From Albula goreensis (lineage: Eukaryota > Chordata > Actinopteri > Albuliformes > Albulidae): a DNA stretch of 64,000 nucleotides. The stretch covers positions 12,489,218 through 12,553,217 of the forward strand of contig CM040744.1 in assembly GCA_022829145.1 (NCBI GenBank), in the 5' to 3' direction. Shown in pieces: positions 27,598-39,621 of the stretch (the first letter of the stretch is position 1; each line of letters begins with the position of its first letter). The position numbers and the translations under genes are program-made. Below the pieces are notes generated by a model. The model was not told where the DNA came from. It saw nothing but the letters and a program-made list of their open reading frames with translations, and ran no database searches.

Positions 27598-29481
27598 ATG
27601 CCTTTCATATGCCTTCCTCAATAACCTTCAAAAATTAATAAAAGCTACACAATAGCTTCAGCCCAAAAAGTCAAAAAGATATCTAGCTAGTCTGTTAGCA
27701 TCCATAATTACTTCTGACAGCATGTAAATCTGAGCTAAAACTTAAAAAAAGGTTAATCAAATTTAAAAACTAGTTTAAAATACATTTTAATCATGTCCAG
27801 AAATGCTGCATTCTGCAAACGGCATGAGACTTTGTAGTTTGGTTTATTTATGGTTCTGGTGGTTATATTTGTAGGCTGTTCTTTTCTTTTGGGAGGCAAT
27901 TATGTAAATAGAAGTACCTGAGAATCTGAAAATCTGAGCAAAAATGTATTTCAAAGAAACTATAATGCTCTTCTCTCTAAACTGAGTCAATTAAAGTTGG
28001 TCTTTTTCAGCATTTTGAGCTCAAAGTCACTGACACTAATGTGCAAGAGATACTTCCTTAAATTCTCTTCTCAGCGGTAAAGGAACACACATTGTGGTCA
28101 GACTGCAGAGAAGCTTTGTCAAAAGTGATACAAAGAGAAAAGAAGATACAGATATTGTACCTGACCAGAGTATTTTTAGGACACTGTTTTGGAATTGAAC
28201 CCCAGCAGATTTCACAATCTGTGCTATAGCAACATATTCTCTCAGATACGTGATCCATAAGGCAATGTTATCTTGGACAAAGGTTCATAAAGTACTCTTT
28301 CATTCATAAGAAGTCACCGCGGTACATATGGATTTATTGCATTTTGCATCTTTCTTCACTTGATTTTGTCAAACATGCCCTTCCCTTCATACATTAGTTG
28401 AACGCTTAGGGAATTTCACAGCTAATATTCATGTTTGTCGGTCTAACACTGACCGATTGCTGTCAATCAGCACAGTGACGTGAGCTGTTTCAGCTTGTGA
28501 TTCAGCTAATTGAAACAAAGAAAAGGGCAAAGGGATCATTATGAACAAATGGCCAAATTGTGGACTGACTTGACATTCCCATGGACTGAAAACGACAATA
28601 AGCGTATTAACAGAGATAAAAGCAACTGAGCTGATCAACTGATCTGATTCAATAAATAAATGTTCAGTGTGTCTACATAAATAATTTCGGCCATTCCTTG
28701 ATTACTTTCTTTGCGCTTTACAAAGTACGTTGATAAGGATTTTGAAATGACATACACACAATATGGGAGTCAACCGTTGTTTTTCCTACCCACAAAAAAA
28801 ACACATCAGGGTGTTTAACTTTGTGCAATCCCGATTCCTTTTGTTGACAACTTTGGCAACAATGTTTACAATGCAACTATGGTGGCGGCCCTTCTTGCCC
28901 AAGGGAAATCAAACCTTCCTGTTCCACAGGAACTGTTTTGAAATATTCTCTGAAATAAATCAAACATTTGACAGAGAAAACAATTCTGCAGTATTATGGC
29001 CACTGTTTTATAAAGCTCTCTCACTCCTCCCTTCTCTTTCTTTCACTCTATCTCTCAATCTATCCCATTACATACCACACTCGAGGGCAACCCAGAAAAA
29101 AAACAATACAAGTGAACATTGATAACAAATACCAATAGTATTGCTTACTTATCTTGTTCATAAGTGTCTTTCTCTTTTCAAAATACGTACCCTATATTTT
29201 GCCCACTGCAGAAAAAAAGTTGAAAACATATGAGGTTGAAATGTAAGGAACCCCAAAGCAAACATGACTCATGTTACATGTTTTCATTTCAAATAGTTCA
29301 TATTTCCCATCAGACATGATAAATCATCTTAACTGCTGCAGGAGAAGTTGTGGGTTCAGGGACAGGCTGCTAAACAAACATCTCAAGGATCTGCTCCGAG
29401 AGACCAGTACACTGTTTTCCCTATTAATTGCTCATGGTTTCCATGGTGACACACTAATGACTAACTGTTGCCCTCTCATTT

Positions 29482-29505
29482 AAAAAAAAAAAAAAAAAAA
29501 AAAAA
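29482..29505. repeat. Poly(A) run
   Basis: About 24 A in a row. No SINE or LINE body was recognised to its left, so slippage is the simplest origin. Confidence 0.9.
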
Positions 29506-30389
29506 CTATGTTTACTAGCTAGCAAATTTTTTAACACATGGTTGTCAGTTTATTTCTGCTACTGCTTCAACTGCAGACAATTTGGCCAAGGCATGAAAAC
29601 GTTCATTTCCCCTCGTAAACAATGTGAGGTGGAGCAAGGGAGGCCACCTCTGGCCATTGGTCACTGAGTCACAGGGTGTCCTCCCTCAGGGCGGTTTCTG
29701 ATGTGGAGGTGGCAAATACTGCCTCACGTGGCTGAGGAATTCTGGGTCTGATTAACCCTTGGATTCATTACTAGCTATTAAAAGACGCAGCTGTGAACTT
29801 TAACTCTGCGTCTAAGGGGAAACCAACAGATAAAGGGAAACCCCATGGAATTTTCCTACCTCCCATCTCTTTCCAGAGGGCAGCACCAATTACAAAAAAT
29901 GTATAATTTTGCATAACAAAATGTTAGAATAACAAAGTGAACTACCTTGTTTGTACTAGGAGTCAGTTAAATTCCTAAAGCTCAATTGTTTCACATGACT
30001 TGGTTTCACATGGCATGGTATGACTAAAACACAAATATTTTTTTTAAAATATACATAATGCAATAAAAAAACAAGCACACATACAACTACAAATAACACA
30101 TTCAGAATTGTACATTTAATTTCTTTCTTTCTTTAGTTCTTGTTTATATTATTTAGATCAGCTGGTAGCTAACTCTATTTCTCAAAAAAGACAAAACTAA
30201 CATCATTTTGTGAGTTTTCCCAAAATGTCAAAATATTAAAATGTCAAAGTGTTACTTTGTTCCATTACAAAACAACATTATGATTAGATTAGTCTCAGAA
30301 GGAAACAGAAGTAAAAACTGCATGCAAAAAAGAAAAAGTAAGACTTGCACAGGCATGTCAGTCAAAGTTGGAAAAAGGAAATACAGTGT

Positions 30390-30720
30390 GGCCCCTCTGT
30401 GATGCACTGTCAGACCTCACCATTGCAACATGACTCTCTTATCCACCAATAAGGCATAGTGTTTCGCTGGCCTATCGGATCCAGAGGGCTGGATCAAACA
30501 GGTGGCCAATAGGCTAACTGTCAGTGGTGCATCCTTGCCGCTGCCTTTGGGGAGAGGGTGAGGAGGGGGTGGTGGTGGGCCTGTGTGAGCCCCCTGGGCA
30601 GGGAAGCGGCAGCAGAAAGGAGAACGGGATTACTGACCTCCTGAATCAGAGATGAGGAGCCACCACCCATACCGAAAGTTGAATTTCCCAGCCTCCTCTC
30701 TGGCCCGGTGGCTTTGCCTG
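30390..30720. promoter_or_regulatory. Candidate conserved non-coding element, GC-rich
   Basis: GC-rich block within AT-rich intron. It contains two CCAAT motifs (ATCCACCAATAAG near 30,440; GTGGCCAATAGG near 30,503) and a G-run stretch (30,550-30,585). No open frame with family similarity. Confidence 0.3.
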
Positions 30721-33229
30721 ACTGAACACATTTTAAAAGGTACAGATGACAAACTCTTCAATGGCAGGGGTTGGAAGGCAATACAACTTCTCAGTCTGGA
30801 GCTCAATATTCACTGGTGGGTTAGGTGACATCATTTCTCAGTCACCCTGTATCAGTGCCAGACAATTTATCGTTGACACCACTGCAGGTAAAACAACCTG
30901 TCACATTTAAACAATTATTTATGACTAATCTCATTTTCATTCATTCATATTATGAAGGCATTATTTATTAGTTACACTCACTAAAAACAAGTGAATTACT
31001 TCCTTCGAAGGTTCATTGAAAAGTACATCTCATTCACTCTCACATATTGACGCAACAGTTTTACAATAACACATTCACTGTATAACATAATGTTAGGACA
31101 GTGCCAAAAGCACAGACTGTGCAGTTTGTTTTCGTCCAGGTATTGACTTGCCAGTTATTAATTAAAGCCAGACTTTAAAGCTTGGGTTATACACTTAAGG
31201 AATTTCTTCAATGTTTGTGCAAATACAGAAACAACAGACTGCTGTGTTGGTCTTGTAATTCAAACACTACCACACAAAAAATCTGCCATTAATTTCTACC
31301 CTCAATTAGAGTCTTGATGCAAAATGAATGCAAAAAGGCTATTTAAGCAATGCATGCAAAGAAAATGCAAAGGTGAAACAGATGTTATATCATTTGACAT
31401 CTGATGGATTATTTACAGGCAAATCACCAGTGCACCCTAGTTTTCATTAAGAGCCATTCATTTGCATCAGGATACAAACCCTTCCGCCTGTCCCTCCCCC
31501 TCCCCCTCTCCCCCATGTCTGTAAACGGCCAGCAGCTCTCCTCTAGATACTATACTGGAATAGCGGGCTGACCCTTCATTAAAATAAACACCTCGGACTC
31601 CCAGATTAGCAGGAGTTAATTTACTTAAGTTACTTCTGATCTTTCCATGTGTGTGGTGGATCCATTGTGGAATTAGATAGAACTCGACAGAGTCAGATTA
31701 CCCTGGATAAGACATGTTGCAAGCTTCAGCACAAGAAAATAGTTGTGGGTCATCCAAAAAACACATACAAACAGCAGACACACTCCTTTGACTATGGGAC
31801 AATACAGAATATATAAATGTGACCCATGGGCTAACTTTACTGGGTACTGACTCCATCCCCTGTCGAAGTGCGCACGAGTAACATTTGCAGGTAGCCCCGT
31901 TGGAAACAAAATCTCTTTCAAATGTAGGTCCACAGCATGATTCTCCTGCATTTATTTTCCTTTTCTTGAGACCCTCACAATAGCTCAGCTTAACTGTAGC
32001 TGTTTTCAAAATCATAAATAAAAGGCTTCATATGGCTGTTTTAGTTGCTTGTTCTTAGGTCAATTTGTAGTATTTCAGTTAATTCAGATAAAACACATCA
32101 ATGGTAAATACAATCGGCCAACACAAGGTCTAAAATACTAAGGGAAGCACTTAAATAATGTATTTCAGTTCTTTTTTTTGGCCCTGAGGAGCAACACTTA
32201 CTTATGGAACGTGCTGTGGAATTACTTTTGCTGATATGCTAGCAAACAAGCAAGCAAATGTTAGCTGATACAGTGCTATCAGGAAGGAGGCAGATGGGGC
32301 GATACTGTGGAGATGGGGGGCAGGTGTGGAGGGCTATTCCTGGCAGTGAGAATATCTAATGCTGACCAGAGGTCTACGACACTTGATTCCAGTGCATCTT
32401 GCTTCACTGCTTCTCACTCTAATGACTACTGACATGCAGGGTCATATGAAGTAGGTCCTGTCACATGCTGCTTCTGCTCGGCACTTTGTGCAGTGTGAAC
32501 TCTAGGGATAGCAGGCACCTCAACACCTTTTAACTGTGAGACCAAAGCCCTACTTCAAGCAACAACCCTGAAAGGAGCTGAGCTGCACATTTACCTAATG
32601 ACAACATAAACTCTAATGTAGTTATGATCCCTAGAGTTAGACTGCACCAAGATGATAACACACTATGGAGCCATAGTCAAAATGATGTTATTGTATAATA
32701 AATGTGTTTGTAACCTTGACACACAGACATAGACTGCCATTTAATGTGCACGCACAGAGCATGTTATTAATGTGTTTCTAACCTTGACATATGAACATAG
32801 ACTGCCATAATAATAATCCCAGAGTGTAATTTGTCACATAAAATGCAAGATCAATTTAATGAGTAAAACCAAAGGTATGGTTTATACGATGGTTTCCACA
32901 TATGCTGTGCTTGTATTTACACAATAAACTGTAGCTTAGCTACAGGTTAGCTAGCTAACTAAATAATTATATAAGGCAGTTAAGCATAGACTGTGGAGTA
33001 GGACTAAAGGCATGAGGCTGGAGGTCAGTTTGATGATTTTTCACAAACCAGCTCCACATGTGGTGGTTCATCCGCTCTAGCTTAGGCATGGTTTCATGGC
33101 TGCCTCCCTGACAAAGATGACATAAAGCCCCAGCCCAGCATTTATTTCTATCGCTTGTGAATGTGTAGCAGGACTATCAATGGGGGATAGCCTGCTGAAT
33201 ACTGCTGCTCGGAGGCCACTGTGCTCAGC
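30721..33229. other. Intronic DNA with a small local duplication
   Basis: AT-rich unique DNA. It holds a C-run tract at 31,491-31,514 (CCCTCCCCCTCCCCC..., minus-strand G-quadruplex pattern) and a 40-bp direct duplication at 32,701-32,808. The 92- and 105-codon minus frames near 31,673-32,015 overlap each other and resemble nothing. Confidence 0.5.
32701..32808. repeat. Diverged 40-bp direct repeat, 68-bp period
   Basis: AATGTGTTTGTAACCTTGAC... (32,701-32,740) recurs at 32,769-32,808 with about four differences over 40 bp, both copies ending CATAGACTGCCAT. Simple local duplication. Confidence 0.8.
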
Positions 33230-33600
33230 TTTTCAGCTCGTTTCTAACCAACTGTCCATGCAATTGACTCGTCCCAGTCCTGGGCCGTGCGCAACGTCTT
33301 GCGAGATCTAGGTCTTTGTCAGTTACTCCACCAAACGCTCCCCTCCCCCTCCCCACTCAAAGAAACGCAGAGTGAGGAAGAGAAATAGCCCTGTCCGATA
33401 ATGAACATGGGCACAGGAGCCACAATGAGGTGGGACCTCCAATCCCTACTGTTAAATCGGGTTAATCCTATCATGTACTCTTTGAGCCGTGCCCAACTGC
33501 TCCTCCTTCTCCTCCTCCTGCTTTCGTGGAGGGATCAGGAAGAAGGTGTGTGGGGAACCCCTTATGTGGGGCCTCCCAGAAAAACCACGTGAGTACTAAC
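33230..33600 (+). promoter_or_regulatory. GC-rich block with a possible first coding exon
   Basis: A CpG-bearing stretch (GGGCCGTGCGCAACGTCTTGCG around 33,283-33,304, then C-run motifs) leads into an ATG at 33,401. That frame gives 63 codons, including a nine-Leu hydrophobic core preceded by MYSLSRAQ (signal-peptide-like), then VWGTPYVGPPRKT. It ends at CCAC|GTGAGT, a consensus donor. No matching downstream exon was seen and the family is not recognised. The leucines come partly from a CTC/CTT repeat, so coincidence is likely; a regulatory element is the safer reading. Confidence 0.2.
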
Positions 33601-35379
33601 AGATGAATTTCTTATAGCGCATACAGGCTCGTCTGGAGAAAAAAAAAATACTCTCAGTGAAAATGGCCTGTCACAGTCAAGAGGTAAGGTACAGCCGCCA
33701 TGGACATACCGCAGAATGTTTGCCAACAAGAACAGTGCTGCAAAACAGAGATCAGCCTCCACTGATATGAAGGGGATAAAAAGGGGGCATGCGGCCTTGC
33801 TTTTCAACTGTTTTCCAGAAACTCTTCAGCTCCCACAAGCACCTGAGAGAAATTCTGCTGGGGGCTGCGTGATTAAAACGTAACAGCCACAGTTGGGGAA
33901 TGGAGATTGAACATATCAGCCTGTCTCTGTTTCAAATAAAAAAGGAAGCCATTTGCAGGGTAAACACTTGCACCTAAATGCTGTATAGTATCTCATACAG
34001 CTGGTTTTATTAGCACTCTTTTGTGTGTGTTACAGAGAAAAGTTCTTGGCATACTTTCTCCGATGCTGCTCCAGTGAAGAATGCATTCAGCAAACATAGC
34101 ATTAAAACGTAATACCTGGACAGTCCCTCTCTGAGTCCTCGCATTCCTTTCTGTGTTTTACAGTCGAACCTTTTAAGCCACCTCTAGAGCACGGGTAATA
34201 TAAAAGTAATAGTTAGGTGGTTTGGTGGAATTCATTGCGCTATTAAACATTCCTAATGACAAAGCAGATTTAAAAACTCAACTGCAGCTGTCATGATGTC
34301 TACACGGGCTAATGTGGTGGCCCCTGATTCTGGCAGAAAACAAGCTCTTCACCATATGGAGAATCTACTTCATGCATATGTTTTAGCTTCATGGGACTGC
34401 ATGCTGTGAGGCTTAATGGATCTTCAGTGAAACGTATAGCTGAAACTCTGAAACTGCGTACTCTGGGAGGGATGGTGTGTGTGTGTGTGTGTGTTGGGGG
34501 TGAGAAAGCACAGTAGTAAAGAAAATGAATTCTTGGTGAATGTGCACACAACATCTACTATTATGTGTGATCAGGAGCCTGTTTGAAAGCGTGCAGCGGG
34601 TTGTTAATGCAGGAACGTGTTAAGAGTATGAAACAAGACCATGGGAGGCGTTTGATCCCCACATGGATAGGCCGTTTAAAAATACAGCCCCAGACATTGT
34701 GCTGGGGTTGCTATCAATGAGGGGGTCTTGCTTGTGCGTTTAAAGAGGTTAACTGCTTGAGCCAGATGGAAAAAATGCAAAGGACTGAGCCATAAGTTGT
34801 GCCACTGTCATAATTTGCCCTCCCAAAAAGAGCCTTCTTCTGAACCTGATTCTCTGTTGAGCTTTTCGAAATTTCCCTCCAGGAGCCATGTGCACCTTCG
34901 TAAGGACTTAAGGATCAAATGAGTCCTCACATGCTAGATAGAGACCAAAACATCTCAACCTTTGTAATGAGGACATTGCCAAATCCTTGATCAGATATGA
35001 TTTTTAATCTTGTAGTTTATGGAGTACTTCAGAAAAACATGGACTGTTTTATGAGAGAATGAGGGAGTAGATAAACAGGCTAAAACAAGAGAATTGAATT
35101 ATGGAGGCTTACGAAGTGAAACCTTACACCATTGCAATCGTACCCCCTGCCCCGCCCCCAACTCCCACCCTCCTGTCTCCAACTAAAGGGCTTGTTATGG
35201 GAAAAAGTAATTTGGCGCATTTTCTGTGTTTGCAAAACACTAACGGCGGAGCTGCTGAGTGTAGGAGGGATTAAGCACAACCCCCCCCAAAAGAAAGGTG
35301 TGGAAAGGACCAACTGTGACAAAAAGTGTGGGAGGAGAAGTAGGGGAACAGGGTGGGAGAGGAGGGGTGTTTGTAGATG
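33601..35379. other. Intronic DNA with a GT microsatellite and C-rich tract
   Basis: Unique DNA containing (GT)n at 34,474-34,495 and a C-rich stretch at 35,140-35,182. Two overlapping open frames of 112-122 codons at 35,080-35,470 lie antiparallel over the C-rich stretch and show no family match. Confidence 0.5.
34474..34495. repeat. (GT)n microsatellite
   Basis: About ten GT units followed by a G-run. Confidence 0.9.
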
Positions 35380-35640
35380 CAGTTTTATTGGCAGGGTTGA
35401 TATGTTATCCAGCAGAGTGATTAAAATGGGATTTATCACGGGCCACATCAGGGGCCGTCAGCATCGCTGAGCATTGATCATAAAGACAGGTGCTCCATGG
35501 GAACAAATGAACTGGCCCTATCCGCGCCACGCGGCGGGATCAATGCTTCAAATAAAGTCCGCCTTTTCAACCAACCGTCTTCTTGTTAAAACAAAGCCGA
35601 GCGGAGCCCGATCCTCTGTTTTCCCTCTTCTATTAAGACT
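35380..35640. promoter_or_regulatory. Candidate conserved non-coding element
   Basis: One of the most enhancer-like blocks in the intron by eye. It has high information content, GATA cores in both orientations (TTGATATGTTATCC), an E-box (ACAGGTGCTCC), and a CpG core (CCGCGCCACGCGGCGGG near 35,521). It lies only 3.3 kb downstream of the arid3c donor. No coding reading fits. Conservation is not tested. Confidence 0.35.
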
Positions 35641-35839
35641 GTTTTTTTTCATGTCATTCACATACTGCTGCGTGTTTCAGAGTGTGAGCAGACTAACGTT
35701 GAGCAGATTCAGCTCTTTACAATCACATTTAACTTTCAAACATGAGAGATTAAGAGCATAATAGCATTACAGCAATGGCGGGCCAAATTGGGGAAAGGCG
35801 CTTAGACATGTTTGGGTTTCTGTCTCTGTCTATTGTATG

Positions 35840-36060
35840 TGTGCTTTCCTACAAGTGAATGTATGTGCTGTATTTCTAGTTATCTGTCTACATGAATATA
35901 TGTGCACTTCTGTGTGTTCGTGTTGTGTGTGTATGTGTATTTGTGTGTTAGTATGCGTGTGTGCGAGTGCATGTGGATGCAGGCACTATGTATTTGTGTT
36001 TTTGGCTGCACGTGCATGTGTGCGTATTTCTGAGCCTTTGTCTGCGTGTGTGAGAGTGTG
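35840..36060. repeat. TG-rich low-complexity zone
   Basis: Degenerate (TG)n with GTGTGCGAGTGCATGTGG-like variants; produces spurious Cys/Val-rich and His/Thr-rich frames. Confidence 0.8.
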
Positions 36061-36293
36061 TGATTTGTTTCTGCTTCGTAACTGTTTGGCTGGCTGCCGA
36101 CACAGACTGCCAGACAGGGAGATCCCAGATTTTCTGGGCGTGAGCCAGACTGGAATGCCACCAGGTCTAACTTCCTGTGTTTCCTACACTCTCGCCAAGT
36201 CTGTGCATCTTCTGCTTTTTTCACACTTTTGTTATGAAAATCGGAAGAAAGAATGACTCAATCTCTCTCTGCCTCTCTATACAGTACACTGTG

Positions 36294-36334
36294 CATGTGT
36301 GTGTGTGTGTACAGAGAGAGAGAGAGAGAGAAAA
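36294..36334. repeat. (GT)n-(AG)n compound microsatellite
   Basis: (GT)8 followed by ACAG and (AG)9. Confidence 0.9.
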
Positions 36335-36943
36335 GAGATTTGAATTAATACATTACATACAGTATAAAAAATAATAAAAATAAATGTTTTATAAAAATAT
36401 GAAATTTCAAAAATGTATTTTAGTTTTAAACATTCAGTTTATAACTTGTATAATATTACTGTAGGACTTTAAGATGGCCGTTTTATTGTTGTTAAAAGAA
36501 AGAAAAACAGACAACAAAGTGTCCAAAAATGATGACTTCTGCATTTCAGCCCTAATACCTGGTACTGGTTAACTAAAACTTTTCGTTCTTTTCTTTAATC
36601 TGCCAACTGCATTTCATAGACAGCAAATTATAGCTACTGTTTAAAAAAACTTCAATATTGCCAACTTACAAACATGCTTTTGAACGTGGTTTATTTGAAC
36701 AGCTTCAGAAAGTCTGCCAGCCGTGCAATCATATATCTGCCTCCTTCTGATGGACTTCATTATGACAGGAAGTCATTCCTACATACTGTAATTACAGTAG
36801 TCAAACCTTGATGCAGAAATGCAGTAATTATATAAAAAGTCTGAGATTTAGATATTTGAAATTGTATTTTAGAAGTATTACTGTGACAAAGTGTAAATTT
36901 ATGACATTTAAAATGTATGACATTTAAACAATTTTAATGTTGC

Positions 36944-36990
36944 ATTATTATTATTAGTAGTAGTAGTAGGAGGAGGAGTCGTAGTCGTAG
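36944..36990. repeat. Compound trinucleotide repeat
   Basis: ATT, then AGT/TAG, then AGG, then GTC/GTA units in succession. Confidence 0.85.
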
Positions 36991-38937
36991 TTATAGTGCA
37001 GTGTTAAAAGAGCATTTCCTTTTTGCAATAGATATGTCATAATATTTACTTGCACAAAATGCAACGTCAACAAATCACCATTTGTTTCTGTAATGTACAG
37101 TGAATCATAATAATAACTGAGCTCGCTCTCAAAACAAAACAAAAAAACAATTTTACAATGAAAGAGGGAAAAACCATTCACCAGTGGGACAACTTATGAA
37201 AATTTCCAATCAACACAAAGTACCCCATGCCAGTAAATAATAGTTTTTCTCATGTTCATACAGTAAGCCCTGAGAGTGGCCCAGCAAGAACCATCGGGTT
37301 TGTGATGTCATAGTGCTTAATCATCTGTTTTATGGCCTCTATCAAGGTCGTTTACCCTTATTTGAATTGCATTTCCATGCCATAAGTTGCATTAATGCAT
37401 GCACTAATGTAGCCTCTAATGTACATATAACATTTAGAGATGCTTCTAAATACTGTATCATAAATAAAGGATGACAAGCACATCTTCACTCACTCAGAAA
37501 TATAGATCTGTGTTCACTTCAGCGCATGCATCATTCTATAATGGAATGACTTAGATTGCTATCAGAGGTGCATAGAACACACTATCAGAAAACCCACTAA
37601 ATGAAATTAAGGCAGCAAAAAAGTAAACATTTTTCATCTGAATAAACCTGAAAACATATGGGCCTAAGCTTTAAAACAAAAAATCTCTGTGTTAATTACC
37701 TCTGGAAAAAATATATTATATTACATAATTCCTGCTCCCTTTGAACCAGGCTCTTAGCCTTGGACTAGGAAAATACAACTGACAGGTTTTCTGGGTATTC
37801 TAAAGTCATTTGCAACAAAGGGTAATGTTTTGGCCCCTCAGTCATGGACCCATATCTCTTTTAACATTAAATATTCATGTTTAATACAAGAATGAAATGA
37901 AAAAGTATGCACCAAAATGTTTCAGTTATACATAAATTCAGGTGTAGTTAATCACATTGATTTCATTTTGACTGACCTCCCACCATAACATTCCACATGT
38001 TAAATGTGTTTAAGCATGACTACAACACAAAGCTAAGAAACTGACTGAAAAATGACACCCGTTTGAATATGCACCTATTAATAAATATAAAACAGGGGTG
38101 TCATGTGACAAAACCATACTTTAGGGATCAAGTGTCAGAAGTTATGAGGTCCTGTTAATAGCACGTATGTATCTGAGCACAGTCACCTGAAGGCAATATG
38201 GAAGAAGGAAAAAAACCTACATACAGCAATAGTTCATATGGGAAACGAATGGCGAGCTAAATCAAGCCGACAAGTTTCCACAGTATTTCATGAGGCCATA
38301 GAGGGGGGAAATACCATTTAAGTTTTCATGGACATCCTTTTAAAAAAGCGCCAGCAGAGGCAAAAACGCACGTGGTCTTGAATTACATGAATTAAATTAT
38401 GCGTAATTACTGCACTGTATACGATGCAGGAGCCACACAGAGGCTTTCGCTGTGTAAAAGCTTCTGGGCTTATTACTATTAATAACTTACATCCGTTAGC
38501 AGAAAAGTAAACAAGCGTTTTAGGGTGCATGGAGAAAGTGGCCCCCTGTCTAGTGTGTTAACGTCTTCTAATATGTGTCTTGTTAATAACGTCCCTGGCA
38601 GAAGACAAATAAAAAAATCTGTGATAACATTGATGGCTTCAAATGAACACAAAAAAGTCACTGCTGGTTCTAAATTTAAGTATCTATGAAACATAGTAAC
38701 ACAATCCACACTCACTGAAATACCTACATTTGTGTTAGCTCCATGACATACCTCAATGCGTAGGCTCATTGATGGGTTTTGATTAACAGCTATCTGTGTT
38801 TTATATGTGTCAATGTGTATGTAAATGTAAGACTTCACAGACTGCGTGTAAATTAAAACAATTAATTTGTCGCATATCACATCATTGCACTTTCTCAAGA
38901 GTTTAACAACATACCGTGCAAGACATGTCTGACTTAC

Positions 38938-39621
38938 TTGTTTGAACTGTTCCTCATAAGTCCAGTCGTGGTTTTGCGATTGTCCGTGTGATGCCACTTC
39001 ACCTGGGGAATCGGATTGCCTCGGCGCGGGATACGAGGGCTGGCCGACTCTTGAGAGCACATGCACGGCGTTACTCTTTGGGGACTGCCCCGCTCCACCA
39101 TGCAGCGCGTGGCGGGACTGATAGTGAGACAAGGCTCCCTCCATGTCTTCGTCCACGTCTCCCTCATTTTCCAGTTCATCTTCCTCAGGGTCTCGATCTT
39201 CATCTGCTATGCCGCGATCCCCCTCTATTTCATCGTCCATATCAGAGTCGTCCGCTGCCTGGCTGTGGCTTGGCACATTATGATGGGCAAGTTTCCGATC
39301 AGCTGAGCTTGTCCCCGAAGAGTCTGGTACTCCTGCAGCGAAAGCGCCCCGAACCGCTGCCTGATAGTGACGGAAAGCGATAGCTTGCTGTTGAATCTGG
39401 GACTCTACCATGGACCTGAGGTCCTTCTCTTTCTCTGCTTGCCGGAGTTTCTCTTCCAGAGCCAGGCGTGCAGCCTGCTGTCGCTGCAGGTTTTCCATGA
39501 CCGCCTCCAACTTCATGCCTCCGCTGCTGGACTGATGGGACTGAGAGCCGGAGTAGTGGCTGTGAGAGGACGCAGTGGATACTAATTGCGGAAGGGTGCT
39601 TGCCGAGCAGAAAGCGGCTTG
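38938..39621 (-). CDS. arid3c: ARID3-family transcription factor (arid3c-like), second coding exon, N-terminal region
   Basis: ARID3 proteins are nuclear factors that bind AT-rich DNA through an extended ARID domain and act in transcription control. This 684-bp exon gives 228 codons in phase 0. The last 193 start at an internal Met (39,516) with MKLEAVMENLQRQQAARLAL. This combines the ARID3A start (MKLQAVME) with the ARID3C start (QKQQAARLA). Next comes a charged, probably helical stretch (residues 8-60 from that Met), an acidic tract (89-126, rich in D/E) and a Ser/Gln/Pro-rich linker. The exon ends with DWTYEEQFKQ, the conserved sequence just before the ARID domain, followed by a GTAAGT donor; the family has an intron at this point. 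The first 35 codons are Ser/His/Gln-rich and are reached by an acceptor (CTGAC branch-like motif, pyrimidine tract, TAG) at 39,622-39,645. ARID3C is preferred over ARID3A from the QQAARLA start and the likely old linkage with npr3; ARID3A is the main alternative. Confidence 0.85.

Larger units (their letters stand above)
22621..30389. other. Intronic DNA, low information
   Basis: Long AT-rich unique stretch. It holds a TG-rich low-complexity zone (27,280-27,490), a short hairpin (27,571-27,597) and a poly(A) run (29,482-29,505). CpG-bearing sequence at 24,840-24,905 and 25,360-25,580 might be regulatory. No gene recognised. Confidence 0.5.
1..38937 (-). other. arid3c: arid3c giant intron (runs off left edge)
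   Basis: The minus-strand exon at 38,938-39,621 ends in a GTAAGT donor, so everything to its left is read as intron until an ARID-domain exon appears. I looked on the minus strand for the codons expected next in the family (LYEL-DPKRKEFLDDLFSFMQKRG, then TPVNRIPIMAKQVLDLY) and saw no match. The intron is therefore at least 38.9 kb. No other gene inside it could be supported on either strand; the open frames present are short, unlike any family I recognise, and often overlap simple repeats. An unrecognised gene near the left edge cannot be excluded. The intron holds a MITE, microsatellites and several candidate regulatory islands, listed separately. Confidence 0.55.
35641..38937. other. Intronic DNA with TG-rich and trinucleotide repeats
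   Basis: Contains a 220-bp TG-rich low-complexity zone (35,840-36,060), (GT)n(AG)n at 36,294-36,334 and a trinucleotide array at 36,944-36,990. The rest is AT-rich unique sequence. The minus frame continuing from the arid3c exon into 38,479-38,937 is intronic read-through. Confidence 0.5.

Noticed and set aside
35837-36256. 139-codon Cys/Val-rich plus-strand frame
   Set aside because: Produced by TG-rich low-complexity DNA; no family resemblance and no splice signals worth following.
38479-38937. Continuation of the arid3c frame past FKQ (about 150 further codons)
   Set aside because: A GTAAGT donor lies exactly where the family has its intron, and the residues after it (VSQTCLARY onward) have no ARID similarity. 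It is intronic read-through.
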